A DNA stretch of 64,000 nucleotides from Symsagittifera roscoffensis (Eukaryota; Xenacoelomorpha; Acoela; Convolutidae). Both the position numbers and the translations under genes were made by a program. The stretch covers positions 79,611,200-79,675,199 of the forward strand of contig NC_087062.1 in NCBI RefSeq assembly GCF_963678635.1, given 5' to 3'. Numbering within the stretch: position 1 is the first letter of the stretch; each line of letters begins with the position of its first letter. Positions 22,086 to 36,068 of the stretch are shown in pieces. Under the pieces are notes generated by a model, which made no database searches, was not told the origin of the DNA, and worked only from the letters and a program-made list of their open reading frames with translations.

Positions 22086-24419
22086 TTTTGCGATTCTAGA
22101 CTTTGAGATTTAATTAGGCAAGGCAGGTGCAACACTGATAAATTGCCCTGTTCTTTTAATTTATTGATTTTTTATGGTAAAAAATCAATGAGTTGCAAAT
22201 GTCAATTTCATCAAGGGTATGAAGAAACGAGGAAAAAGAAGTTTGAAGCCTAGACTGCAGGTGCAGATTTGTCTCAGCCAAATAGCTGAGAAATAAATCA
22301 ATCTGAACTTTCAGAATTTTTATTTTCCCCACTCGCTCAGTCGAGTTGAAATATTTTTCTTTTTTTATTTATTACTAATTTTCTGTTTTAAAAAAAAATA
22401 AATTTGAAAAATATAACATTCCAGAACTGACCATAGGTAAGATTCTAAAGTTTTCCTTTTGACTTAAATCACAGTAACTTAACCTAAGAACTCCAAACCT
22501 AATTTGGAGTTTAAGACAGTTGTTCATCCATTTATAACTCATTTATACTTAATTAATCGTCTTTTTTAATTTATCTGTTTATATCAATATCATTTTAACT
22601 CTAAGAACAGATCAACTATGATCTATTTTAATCTAGTATGAGACTTATGCTTAATTTCAGTTACTAATTGAAACAAAGGGATCTATCAATCCACCCCAAC
22701 GTTTCTTCTTCAAAAATAAGCTCTAAAAAATATTACAAACTAGTTTAGTTCAGTGTAAAATCAAATTTTCTGAGCCGAAAAGTCTACAAAAATAAGTTTC
22801 TATATAACAAAGGTTACAGTTACTTGCTCGAAGATAGACTAAACGTTTTTAAAAAATTCAACGCTGGAAAAATTATTTTGTGCATTTGTAAATGTCATTC
22901 GCATCATGACTGAATTGGATTTAAATTGATACAGCACTCGACCCATGCTATTGACTATTTGTGGTACCTGGTTTTATGTGAAAAGGTAAAGCACACCCAA
23001 AAACAAAGTTGCTTACCATTTTCAATGGTCGGAACAAAAAAAATCAAACTTCTCACTAATTGATTGAGCTGTGTTTTGAAATTTTTATTCAATATAGAAA
23101 AGTAGTGAAAATTTTAATTAAAATAATGCAATTACCTTTCAGGCCGTCGCGTTGGACAAGGCGAAACCCAAAAAAAGTAAGTGTTTGAACATTTACGAGC
23201 TGGATATTGTGCTGAAAAATTTGATTTCGTGTGATTAATAAATTAGCAAAGATGAAAACCAAAATTTCCTTGCTAGCCGTTAGTAAGCTTTTTTTCGTCA
23301 TCTGTTGTGCAATTCTAAAATCGTTAATTGTTGAAAACGCTAGTTTGTTTTGGTTTTCATTTCATTACAAACTTAATATTTCAGAAGACACAAAAAGCTG
23401 GACACTGAGTGTTAGTTTTGACATTTAGAGTTAGTTTGTTTCCAATCAACGATCAGTTTGATTTGAAAAAATATATTTTTAAAGTTCTTAGAAACATGAC
23501 TTCATAAATTTTCATTTAGCCGTTGATTTTTTCATCTGATATGACTGTTGAAAAAAATGAAAACAAAAATTTTCATTTGATCGAATAACATTTTAGTGAA
23601 CTTTTCATTTCAGAAAACATTATAATTTGACATTTGGGCTTTTAATATTTTGCTTGTTAAAAAGTTCTCAACTAAATCCCTGTTAGTGGCGTCTTGAAAT
23701 CCAAATTGAAATTAAAGCTCGCTTTAGTTAAATCAATTTGAAATTTCGTCATTTGGCCAAAGCTAATGGCAGGTGAAAAATACTGTTGATTCTGAACTCA
23801 GCGTACTGCGATCTTTATATGGTATAAATATTTTATGTCTACAGATTAATTCTATGACCTAAAATGATCTGAATAACGAAAAGCAACCACTAGCGTTTTT
23901 TTCGAATTTTGGATCGAATACCCTTCTTGGGGTTAAGTCCAAGGATAAATAAGAATCGTTTTGAGAAAATAATATATACTCACTCGAAGATTGCAGTTCA
24001 CGTATTGCAGTTTCCGATTAAAGTTAAATCAATTGTTATATTCGATTCAATAATTTTTGAAAAGTTATGACTAAAAAAATCTATGGTTGCAAAAACAACT
24101 ACTTAATAAAAAGGTTTCAGCTACCATTTTTTGCGCTTGAATTCCAAAACATTGATCAATGGAATATTTTTGACTCAGATGCGTATAAAAGACTCATTAA
24201 AATTACATGGAGATAAAAGCGCGAGCAAGTTTGAGGATGAATGATGAATAAAAAATAAGAACAAGATGCATGAGAACTGTTTCAGTCCTCCGAGCACATC
24301 AATAAATCGAAATTATTCATAACTGCAAAATATGTTTTCTTTTCGAATGTCAGATAAATACCATATTGTGCTGAAAACTTGAACCAAATCGTGAGCTGCG
24401 AGGACAAGCACTAAAATAT
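22086..24419. other. AT-rich stretch, nothing recognised
   Basis: No gene or repeat is supported. Short frames near 23089-23428 are open on both strands over the same DNA and lack domains. Confidence 0.45.
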
Positions 24420-24420
24420 T

Positions 24421-24482
24421 TAAAACGACAGAGCGAGAGAAAGAAAGAGAGAGAAAAATAAAAAGGGATGGGAGGGGGAGCG
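24421..24482. promoter_or_regulatory. Purine-rich (GAGA-like) tract before a putative first exon
   Basis: A stretch of GAGAGAAAGAAAGAGAGAG followed by GGGATGGGAGGGGGAGCGG lies 26 to 87 bases before an ATG that opens a probable first exon. Such purine tracts are common near animal promoters, but function here is inference. Confidence 0.25.
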
Positions 24483-24507
24483 GTAAGTTTTACTGCAGCA
24501 GGTAGAT

Positions 24508-24845
24508 ATGTCAAATGGAGGTGAGTTGAGGTGGTTTTTAAAGAAGAGACAAAAGAGCGATCAAAAGATTTACTTATCAATTTATAAATTAGCACTGCTG
24601 CTTGTATCTGCTCTAAGTAGCTGTCTTATCTACCGTCTCTCCCCTTTCAAGCGAAATAATCTGGATAAGACTAAACGCATTGCTCCTAATTCTTCAACTA
24701 CATTAATTGACTTACCAGGAATTCAGAAAGAAACCGAAATGGTAAATAAGATCGCTATCTGCGACAATAAATCATCTACACTAAATACGCAACTAAGCCA
24801 CACTCTGAACACCTCATTGACATCTCAGACCCTGTCAATCTCCCG
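24508..24845 (+). CDS. Probable first coding exon of a type II membrane protein
   Basis: The frame opens at an ATG and runs for about 112 codons to TCTCCCG|GTGAGA, a good donor, with an in-frame stop just inside the intron. The encoded N-terminus has a basic, cytoplasm-like segment (residues 1-22, several K and R), one hydrophobic span at about 23-43 (containing LALLLVSALSSCLIY), and a serine, threonine and asparagine-rich stretch with N-x-S/T sites such as NSS and NTS. That is the layout of a Golgi or surface type II protein with a stem.

No catalytic domain follows that I can find, and the next exon is not identified. An alternative reading is that the real donor is GAG|GTGAGT at 24521, five codons after the ATG, in which case the frame would be accidental. 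Confidence 0.4.
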
Positions 24846-25817
24846 GTGAGAACTTAATTGATTATCGATATCATAGATGAATCACAGTCCACTGCAAAAA
24901 TTCTCATTTTTCGTGAATTATCGAAAATTCTGCAATAACTTCTGCCGCAAATATTGAACCTGGTTCAATAATCAAAAATTGGGTCATGGTTTTTTTTCGT
25001 GACACCGTGATTGCGTTTTTCGTTTAACACATTATAAAAATGACACTAATTTATAGAAGAAAAAACTTTTTGCAATTTTTCATGAAGGTGATTAAACACC
25101 AATCGGTCAACCTTGTTTAATTACTTTCTTAGTCCAATCACTGAACATGAGACGGTAAATTTAATATGAAAAGTGTGAAAAGTGCTGTGTGTGAAAAGCA
25201 AGAATATTTGTCGCGGCCTAATTAGTTCCAAAGCCAATTTGTAGCAATCAGACAATGTGAACAAAAAATTAATACTTTAAATTCATAGCAGGAGGAGGAG
25301 GAGCAAAATATCCTAATTTTTATCAAAAAATAGAACTTTTAAAAGATTTTTTTTTTGTAAAAATTGGTTAAACTTTTTTTAAATTGTTTAATTTTTTTTT
25401 CTTATTTCGGGGTTTGATTTGGTTTGTTTCGTAAGAGTAAATTAAAACTCACGAAAAACTTTAAAACATCACAGAAGAAATTAATTAGAAAATCTATTTA
25501 AATTGCCCTGGTCATCTTGGAGAAGAGGAAACCTGCCGAAAACAAAATACACTAGGTCATAGTTCCTTCCAAACCCTTTTACAGGATTGGCCATAAACAC
25601 TACGCTGCGTTTCAGTTTCAAAAAAAATGTGCAACAGGACGCTAAAGTCTATTTGTTTTCCTTTTAATTGCCAAAAAGCTTACAAAAGATATGACGAACC
25701 ATCAAAATGTAAGAATATGATTTAAGTACTAGACATTTTTAGCTTAACCTGAAAAAAATTGCCAATATGATATAAAAAAACTTTACGCAGACTATACTTA
25801 ATTTTTTTTTTTAAATT
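24846..25817. other. AT-rich stretch (intron if 24508-24845 is an exon)
   Basis: Nothing recognisable apart from a short GGA trinucleotide run near 25290 and long A and T tracts. Confidence 0.4.
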
Positions 25818-27951
25818 ATAAAAAATGGAACGTAGCCAACAGACAATAAAAAAAATTATTAAACGCGAAGAAACAGAAAAAAACTGATATGATTTCAAAT
25901 TTTCAATAAAATAGATGACTTTAAAATTTTTTGATTTTTTAGAGCGCTTTTTGATATGCTTAAAACTCTAGAATAAAATTAAGTAAAATAAAATTTAAAA
26001 CTAATAAACTATAAATCACGTTAGATATTGGAATTTTGTTTCCTTTTAAGGAAAGAAAAAATCTGATTTTAATTCAAAAACAAAAAGTAACCTTCGAAAA
26101 AAATAGCATTTCAGACCCTTTCAGAGCTTTTCAGCCTATCAACTAATTTTCAATCTGATCTGGAAAAAAAACTACGAAAAAACTATCATGATCTATATAA
26201 GAGTCTGAACTACGTTCATCAATTTAAAAAAAAACTACAGCAAGTAAGCCTCCGAAATCGCATCAATTACACCACTGGAATGAAAGTGCCTTGCCATGAT
26301 TAGTAATAAGCCACAAATACAAGAAGTATCCATTGCCCTCCATAAAAGTAAATAGGCACATGCTGTCAAAACAAAAACGCTATTCATTTTTGCTCAAAAA
26401 CTTCGCAATGAAATGAGCGAGCGAATCTACATTTGTTGTGTATATACCCTCAAGTGACTTGCAGTCATCAGTTTACTTGATTTTGTCCTTGATCACATAC
26501 TTGTACAACCAAAATTAGTAGCAATGACTGCTGCGCTTTAATTCATGGAATATTGCACATAATTGGCAGCCAACGCATATGTTTTGAAAGACAAAATTTG
26601 ATACTTTGTTAATTTGTTTCAGAACATTTCAACTAAAAAAAAAACTGGCCAGGTAATATACAAATATATAACAGACAAGAGCGGATTTAGCATTTTGTCG
26701 AGGGCGAGTATTTTTTTTTAATTAGAAATTGTTGGCGGTGTTTTTCAAGTCGAACAAACTCATTTTCCGAGTTCACCCAAAGCACTAAAAAGACCCTGTT
26801 TCGGCTAAAAATTTTGCGAAATGAATGCAGTAATTCGTTTAAATGCACTGCTGTAAAGTTTTGCATCAATTTGAGACCTTTATTGAAAAAAGACGAGAAA
26901 ATTAATAATCATTACGATTCATCGATACTTAACAAGCATAGTGTGTATTCATTTTAACTGTTTCTGAAAGCATTGAAGGCCTTGAAAATTTTTTGAGAAT
27001 ATCTTTTTGACCTGGTTTGGTCGACCAAATTGATTTTCCGTCGACAACCAAAACGCTATAGAGACCTTAATTTTCCACACTTTTCTGAACCTTTCACGTT
27101 TTTGAATTTAAGCAAAACGTATGGGCCATGTCTTAGACATTTTTTGGTTAAGACTAAGGAGCACGCCTCAATCCAATTTGGAACGATTTCTAATACGAAT
27201 TGAATATATCGGGCGTTAATTGTCGCAAATTGGCAATCCTTAAGCCCCTATAACTTAACGAAAAAAAAATGATCACAAGTAAAATATATTTTTAAATTTG
27301 AGCTCAAGGCAGCAGTACTTTTTGAATGATATAAAACAATTCCGTCAAAAATTGCTAATTTAAAAGTCAAAATTTTTCTAGGGAAAAACCACCCCGTGCA
27401 CAAAGATTACGTCACTTTCCTCAAAAATCGGATCAATTTTTTATTGTAAATGTATCACTAGTGAGACCAATATGGAATTAGTTGGAGAATAAATACTTCC
27501 TAGTGTTTCTATAGGTGGAAAACAGATCTTTAGAGCTCTCCAGACAAAGATAGATAGCGTAACCAGCAGACGGTGTGCTCTATCCGAAACCACTCTATGT
27601 GATAGCACAAAGAACCGATCTGAGTGGGCGGTAAATAACATCTATTCATTAATCATTCTAAATTGAACTGCTACAGACTGCTACTTAATCAAAAACTTAT
27701 GTTGAATGCTTGTTTATAGGATCTACTATAACAGTTTTTCATAACAGATTCCCATTATATAACCATTACATTTCGCAAAGTGATGAAAAGCGTAAAAAAG
27801 CAGCGAATTGAGGTTTTTTTTATTAGAAAAAAACGTTGTCATTTTGCTTACTAGAACCACCGATACTCTTTTAGAACGAAGCGGGTAGAGGATAAATACT
27901 GTATCAAACAAAGTTTTTTGGAAATTGGGCATCGTGAAAAATCTAGAGGTC
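25818..27951. repeat. 2.13 kb tandem unit, copy 1
   Basis: From AATGGAACGTAGCCAACAG the sequence repeats with an offset of 2134-2135 at about 27957 and 30092. The order of recognisable strings is the same in each (AAACTACAGCAAGTAAGCC; GGCCATGTCTTAGACATTTT; AACCAGCAGACGGTGTGCTC). The reverse-strand frames inside (26687-26869, 27441-27974) are not conserved as proteins and lack domains. Confidence 0.93.
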
Positions 27952-30088
27952 AATAAAAAATGGAACATAGCCAACAGACAATAAAAAAAATTATTAAACG
28001 CGAAAAAACAGAAAAAAACTGATATGATTTCAAATTTTCATTAAAATAGATTACTTTAAAATTCTTCGATCTGATAGAACGCTTTCTTGATATTATTGAA
28101 AATATAGAATAAAATTAAGTAAAATAAAATTAAAAACTAATAAACTATAAATCACGTTAGATATTGGAATTTTGTTTCCTTTTAAGGAAAGAAAAAATCT
28201 GATTTTAATTCAAAAACAAAAAGTAACCTTCGAAAAAAATAGCATTTCAGACCCTTTCAGAGCTTTTCAGTCTATCAACTAATTTTCAATCTGATCTGAA
28301 AAAAACTACGAAAAAACTATCACGATCTATATAAGAGTCTGAACTACGTTCATCAAATTAAAAAAAAAACTACAGCAAGTAAGCCTCCGAAATTGCATCA
28401 ATTACACCACTGGAATGAAAGTGCCTTGCCATGATTAGTAATAAGCCACAAATACAAGAAGTATCCATTGCCCTCAATAAAAGTAAATAGGCACATGCTG
28501 TCAAAACAAAAACGCTATTCATTTTTGCTCAAAAACTTCGCAATGAAATGAGCGAGCGAATCTAGATTTGTTGTGTATATACCCTCAAGTGACTTGCAGT
28601 CATCAGTTTACTTGATTTTTTCCTTGATCACATACTTGTACAACCAAAATTAGTAGCAATGACTGCTGCGCTTTAATTCATGGAATATTGCACATAATTG
28701 GCAGCCAACGCATATGTCTTGAAAGACAAAATTTGATACTTTGTTAATTTGTTTCAGAACATTTCAACTAAAAAAAAAACTGGCCAGGTAATTGACAAAT
28801 ATATAACAGACAGGAGCGGATTTAGAATTTTGTCGAGGGCGAGTTTTTTTTTTTAATTAGAAAATGTTGGCGGTGTTTTTCAAGTCGAACAAACTCATTT
28901 TCCGAGTTCACCCAAAGCACTAAAAAGACACTGTTTCGGCTAGAAATTTTGCGAAATAAATGCAGTAATTCGTTTAAATGCACTGCTGTAAAGTTTTGCA
29001 TCAATTTGAGACCTTTATTGAAAAAAGACGAGAAAATTAATCATCATGACGATTCATCGATACTTAACAAGCATAGTGTGTATTCATTTTAACTGTTTCT
29101 GAAAGCATTGAAGGCCTTGGAAATTTTTTGAGAATATCTTTTTTGACCTGGTTTGGTCGACCAAATTGATTTTCCGTCGACAACCAAAACGCTTTAGAGA
29201 CCTTAATTTTCCACACTTTTCTGAACCTTTCACATTTTTGAAATTAAGCAAAACGTATGGGCCATGTCTTAGACATTTTTTGGTTAAGACTAAGGAGCAC
29301 GCCTCAATCAAATTTGGAACGATTTCTAATACGAATTGAATATATCGGGCGTTAATTGTCGCAAATTGGCAATCCTTAAACCCCTATAACTTAACGAGAA
29401 AAAAAATGATCACAGGTAAAATATATTTTTAAATTTGAGCTCAAGGCAGCAGTACTTTTTGAATGATATAAAACAATTCCGTCAAAATTGCTAGTTTAAA
29501 AGTCGAAATTTTTCTAGGGAAAAACCACCCCGTGCACAAAAATTACGTCATTTTCCTCAAAAATTGGATCAATTTTTAATTGTAAATGTATCAATAGTGA
29601 GACCAATATGTAATTAGTTGGAGAATAAACACTTCCTAGTGTTTCTATAGGTGGAAAACAGATCTATAGAGCTCTCCAGACAAAAATAGATAGCGTAACC
29701 AGCAGACGGTGTGCTCTATCCGAAACCACTCTATGTGATATCACAAAGAACCGATCTGAGTGGGCGGTAAATAACATCTATTCATTAATCATTCTAAATT
29801 GAACTGCTACAGACTGCTACTTAATCAAAAATTTATGTTGAATGTTTGTTTATAGGATCTACTATAACAGTTTTTCATAACAGATTCCCATTATATATCC
29901 CTTACATTTCGCAAAGTGATGAAAAGCGTAAAAAAGCAGCAATTTGAGGTTTTTTTTATTAGAAAAAAACGTTGTCATTTTGCTTACTAGAACCACCGAT
30001 ACTCTTTTAGAACGAAGCGGGTAGAGGATAAAAACTGTATCAAATAATATTTTTTGGAAATTGGGCATCGTGAAAAATTTAGAGGTCA
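27952..30088. repeat. 2.13 kb tandem unit, copy 2
   Basis: Near-identical to 25818-27951 with scattered substitutions. Confidence 0.93.
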
Positions 30089-30590
30089 ATAAAAAATGGA
30101 ACATAGCCAACAGACAATAAAAAAAGTTATTAAACGCGAAAAAACAGAAAAAAACTGATATGATTTCAAATTTTCATTAAAATAGATTACTTTAAAATTC
30201 TTCGATTTGGTAAAACGCTTTCTTGATATTATTAGAAATATAGAATAAAATTAAGTAAAATAAAATTAAAAACTAATAAACTATAAATCACGTTAGATAT
30301 TGGAATTTTGTTTCCTTTTAAGGAAAGAAAAAATCTGATTTTAATTCAAAAACAAAAAGTAACCTTCGAAAAAAATAGCATTTCAGACCCTTTCAGAGCT
30401 TTTCAGCCTATCAACTAATTTTCAATCTGATCTGAAAAAAACTACGAAAAAACTATCACGATCTATATAAGAGTCTGAACTACGTTCATCAAATTAAAAA
30501 AAAAACTACAGCAAGTAAGCCTCCGAAATTGCATCAATTACACCACTGGAATGAAAGTGCCTTGCCATGATTAGTAATAAGCCACAAATA
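30089..30590. repeat. 2.13 kb tandem unit, truncated copy 3
   Basis: The first 500 bases of the unit, ending at GCCACAAATA, are fused directly to the middle of another unit (CTTAAGGGCCATGTCG). This joint removes the part between these points and starts the 1.1 kb subarray. Confidence 0.9.
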
Positions 30591-33500
30591 CTTAAGGGCC
30601 ATGTCGTAGACATTTTTCGGTTAAAAATTAGGAGCACACCTCAATCTAATTTTGAACAATTTCTAATACGAATTGAAGCTCCGCTTACGCGTTACTAGCA
30701 CGAAAAGAATCGCGCGTTAATTATTGCAAATTGGCAATCCTCAAACCCCTAAAACTCTACAAAAAATGATGACAGATAAAATTTATTTTTAAACTTGAGC
30801 TCAGGGTAACAGTACATTTTGAATGATATAAAAACGATTCTGTCAAAAATTGTTAGTTTAAAGGTCGAATGAAGACCAATATTGAATTACTTAGGAATAA
30901 AGGGCACTAAATTCTTCCTAGTGATTCTATAGGTGGAAAACAGATCTATAGAACTCACCAAAGAATCTAGATTTGTTGCGAATCTAGATTTGTTGCGTAT
31001 AAACTTTCAAGTCACTTGCAGACATCAATTTGCTGGATTTTGTCTTTGATCGCATACTTGTACAATCAGAACTAGTAGCAAGGACTGCGCTTTATTTCAT
31101 GGAATTTTGCACATAATTGGCAAGCAACGCTTATGTTTTGAAAGACAAAATTTGATGTTTTGTCAATTTGTTTTAGAACATTTCAACTAAAAAAACTGTG
31201 CTGGTAATATACAAATATATAACAGCGAGGAGCGGATTTAGAATTTTGTCGAGGGCCAGTTTTTTTTTTAAATTAGAAAATGTTGGCGTTTTTCAAGTCG
31301 ACCAAAATAATTTTCCGAGTTCACCCAAAGAGCGCTAAAAAACCCCTGTTTCGGCTAACAATTTTGCGAAATAAATGCAGTAATTCGTATAAATGCACTG
31401 CTGTAAAGTATTGCATCAATTTAAGACTTCAATTGAAAAAAAAACGCGAGAAAATTAATCATCACGACCTATATAAGAATCTGAACATCGATTCATCGTT
31501 TCTTAACAAGCATAGTGTGCATTCATCTTAACTGTTTCCGAAAGCATTGAAAGCTTGAAAATTTTCGAAGAAAATCCTTTTGACCTGGTTTGGTCGACCA
31601 AATTGATTTTCCGACGACAAACAAAACGCTATAAAGACCTTAATTTTCCACACTTTTCTGAACCGCGGGCCACTTTTTGAAATTAAGCAAAACGTAAGGG
31701 CCATGTCGTAGACATTTTTGGTTAAGAATTAGGAGCACACCTCAATCTAATTTTGAACAATTTCTAATACGAATTGAAGCTCCGCTTACGCGTTACTAGC
31801 ACGAAAAGAATCGCGCGTTAATTATTGCAAATTGGCAATCCTCAAACCCCTAAAACTCTACAAAAATTGATGACAGATAAAATTTATTTTTAAATTTGAA
31901 CTCAGGGTAACAGTACATTTTGAATGATATAAAAACGATTCTGTCAAAAATTGTTAGTTTAAAAGTCGAATAAAGACCAATATTGAATTACTTGGGAATA
32001 AAGGGCACTAAATACTTCCTAGTGATTCTATAGGTGGAAAACAGATCTATAGAACTCACCAGTGAATCTAGATTTGTTGCGAATCTAGATTTGTTGCGTA
32101 TAAACTTTCAAGTGACTTGCAGACATCAATTTACTGGATTTTGTCTTTGATCGCATACTTGTACAATCAGAACTAGTAGCAAGGACTGCGCTTTATTTCA
32201 TGGAATTTTGCACATAATTGGCAAGCAACGCTTATGTTTTGAAAGACAAAATTTGATGTTTTGTCAATTTGTTTTAGAACATTTCAACTAAAAAAACTGG
32301 CCTGGTAATATACAAATATATAACAGCGAGGAGCGGATTTAGAATTTTGTCGAGGGCCAGTTTTTTTTTAAATTAGAAAATGTTGGCGTTTTTCAAGTCG
32401 ACCAAAATAATTTTCCGAGTTCACCCAAAGAGCGCTAAAAAGCCCCTGTTTCGGCTAACAACTTTGCGAAATAAAAGCAGTAATTCGTATAAATGCACTG
32501 CTGTAAAGTATTGCATCAATTTAAGACCTTTATTGAAAAAAGACGAGAAAATTAATAATCATGACGATTCATCGATACTTAACAAGCATATTGTGCATTC
32601 ATCTTAACTGTTTCCGAAAGCATTGAAAGCTTGAAAATTTTCGAAGAAAATCCTTTTGACCTGGTTTGGTCGACCAAATTGATTTTCCGACGACAAACAA
32701 AACGCTATAAAGACCTTAATTTTCCACACTTTTCTGAACCGCGGGCCACTTTTTGAAATTAAGCAAAACGTAAGGGCCATGTCGTAGACATTTTTGGTTA
32801 AGAATTAGGAGCACACCTCAATCTAATTTTGAACAATTTCTAATACGAATTGAAGCTCCGCTTACGCGTTACTAGCACGAAAAGAATCGCGCGTTAATTA
32901 TTGCAAATTGGCAATCCTCAAACCCCTAAAACTCTACAAAAATTGATGACAGATAAAATTTATTTTTAAATTTGAACTCAGGGTAACAGTACATTTTGAA
33001 TGATATAAAAACGATTCTGTCAAAAATTGTTAGTTTAAAAGTCGAATAAAGACCAATATTGAATTACTTGGGAATAAAGGGCACTAAATACTTCCTAGTT
33101 ATTCTATAGGTGGAAAACAGATCTATAGAACTCACCAGTGAATCTAGATTTGTTGGGAATCTAGATTTGTTGCGTATAAACTTTCAAGTGACTTGCAGAC
33201 ATCAATTTGCTGGATTTTGTCTTTGATCGCATACTTGTACAATCAGAACTAGTAGCAAGGACTGCGCTTTATTTCATGGAATTTTGCACATAATTGGCAA
33301 GCAACGCTTATGTTTTGAAAGATAAAATTTGATGTTTTTTCAATTTGTTTTAGAACATTTCAACTAAAAAAACTGGCCTGGTAATATACAAATATATAAC
33401 AGCGAGGAGCGGATTTAGAATTTTGTCGAGGGCCAGTTTTTTTTTAAATTAGAAAATGTTGGCGTTTTTCAAGTCGACCAAAATAATTTTCCGAGTTCAC

Positions 33501-36068
33501 CCAAAGAGCGCTAAAAAGCCCCTGTTTCGGCTAACAACTTTGCGAAATAAATGCAGTAATTCGTATAAATGCACTGCTGTAAAGTATTGCATCAATTTAA
33601 GACTTTTATTGAAAAAACACGAGAAAATTAATCATCACGACCTATATAAGAAACTGAACATCGGTTCATCGATTCTTAACAAGCATATTGTGCATTCATC
33701 TTAACTGTTTCCGAAAGCATTGAAAGCTTGAAAATATTCGAAGAAAGTCTTTTTGACCTGGTTTGGTCGACCAAATTGATTTTCCGACGACAACCAAAAC
33801 GCTATAAAGACCTTAATTTTCCACACTTTTCTGAACCGCGGGCCTTTTTTTGAAATTAAGCAAAACGTAAGGGCCATGTCGAAGACATTTTTTGGTTAAA
33901 ATTAGGAGCACACCTCAATCTAATTTTGAACAATTTCTTATACGAATTGAAGCTCTGCTTACGCTTTACTAGCACGAAAAGAATCGCGCGTTAATTATCG
34001 CAAATTGGCAATCCTCAAACCCCTAAAACTCTACGAAAAATGATGACAGGTAAAATTTATTTTTAATTTTGAGCTCAGGGTAACAGTACATATTGAATGA
34101 TATAAGAACGATTCTGTCAAAAATTGTTAGTTTAAAAGTCGAATAAAGACCAATATTGAATTACTTGGGAATAAAGGGCACTAAATACTTCCTAGTGATT
34201 CTATAGGTGGAAAACAGATCTATAGAATTCACCAGTGAATCTAGATTTTTGCGAATCTAGACTTGTTGCGTATAAACTTTCAAGTGACTTGCAGACATCA
34301 ATTTGCTGGATTTTGTCTTTGATCGCATACTTGTACAATCAGAACTAGTAGCAAGGACTGCGCTTTATTTCATGGAATTTTGCACATAATTGGCAAGCAA
34401 CGCTTATGTTTTTAAAGACAAAATTTGATGTTTTGTCAATTTGTTTTAGAACATTTCAACTAAAAAAACTGGCCTGGTAATATACAAATATATAACAGCG
34501 AGGAGCGGATTTAGAATTTTGTCGAGGGCCAGTTTTTTTTTAAATTAGAAAATGTTGGCGTTTTTTAAGTGGACCAAAATAATTTTCCGAGTTCACCCAA
34601 AGAGCGCTAAAAAGCCCCTGTTTCGGCTAACAACTTTGCAAAATAAATGCAGTAATTCGTATAAATGCACTGCTGTAAAGTATTGCATCAATTTAAGACT
34701 TTTATTGAAAAAACACGAGAAAATTAATCATCACGACCTATATAAGAAACTGAACATCGGTTCATCGATTCTTAACAAGCATATTGTGCATTCATCTTAA
34801 CTGTTTCCGAAAGCATTGAAAGCTTGAAAATATTCGAAGAAAATCTTTTTGACCTGGTTTGGTCGACCAAATTGATTTTCCGACGACAACCAAAACGCTA
34901 TAAAGACCTTAATTTTCCACACTTTTCTGAACCGCGGGCCACTTTTTGAAATTAAGCAAAACTTAAGGGCCATGTCGTAGACATTTTTCGGTTAAAAATT
35001 AGGAGCACACCTCAATCTAATTTTGAACAATTTCTAATACGAATTGAAGCTCCGCTTACGCGTTACTAGCACGAAAAGAATCGCGCGTTAATTATTGCAA
35101 ATTGGCAATCCTCAAACCCCTAAAACTCTACAAAAAATGATGACAGATAAAATTTATTTTTAAACTTGAGCTCAGGGTAACAGTACATTTTGAATGATAT
35201 AAAAACGATTCTGTCAAAAATTGTTAGTTTAAAGGTCGAATGAAGACCAATATTGAATTACTTAGGAATAAAGGGCACTAAATTCTTCCTAGTGATTCTA
35301 TAGGTGGAAAACAGATCTATAGAACTCACCAAAGAATCTAGATTTGTTGCGAATCTAGATTTGTTGCGTATAAACTTTCAAGTCACTTGCAGACATCAAT
35401 TTGCTGGATTTTGTCTTTGATCGCATACTTGTACAATCAGAACTAGTAGCAAGGACTGCGCTTTATTTCATGGAATTTTGCACATAATTGGCAAGCAACG
35501 CTTATGTTTTGAAAGACAAAATTTGATGTTTTGTCAATTTGTTTTAGAACATTTCAACTAAAAAAACTGGCCTGGTAATATACAAATATATAACAGCGAG
35601 GAGCGGATTTAGAATTTTGTCGAGGGCCAGTTTTTTTTTTAAATTAGAAAATGTTGGCGTTTTTCAAGTCGACCAAAATAATTTTCCGAGTTCACCCAAA
35701 GAGCGCTAAAAAACCCCTGTTTCGGCTAACAATTTTGCGAAATAAATGCAGTAATTCGTATAAATGCACTGCTGTAAAGTATTGCATCAATTTAAGACTT
35801 CAATTGAAAAAAAAACGCGAGAAAATTAATCATCACGACCTATATAAGAATCTGAACATCGATTCATCGTTTCTTAACAAGCATAGTGTGCATTCATCTT
35901 AACTATTTCCGAAAGCATTGAAAGCCTTGAAAATATTTGAAGCATATCTTTTTGACCTGGTTTGGTCGACCAAACTGATTTTCCGACTACAACCAAAACG
36001 CTATAAAGAGACGTTAATTTTTCACACTTTTCTGAACCGCAGGCTAATTTTTGAAATTAAGCAAAATG
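30591..36068. repeat. Five tandem units of 1.08-1.10 kb derived from the 2.13 kb unit
   Basis: The marker TAAGGGCCATGTCG occurs at 30593, 31695, 32771, 33868 and 34964 (spacings 1102, 1076, 1097, 1096), and TATGGGCCATGTCG follows at 36069. Each unit joins two separate parts of the 2.13 kb unit. Unit 1 and unit 5 are almost identical, including the shared AAAGAATCTAGATTTG and ACTTAAGGG variants, while units 2-4 differ. A plus-strand frame of 75-83 codons recurs in each unit (31280, 32380, 33456, 34552, 35651) but has no domain and is frameshifted in unit 2, so I do not call it a gene. Confidence 0.93.
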
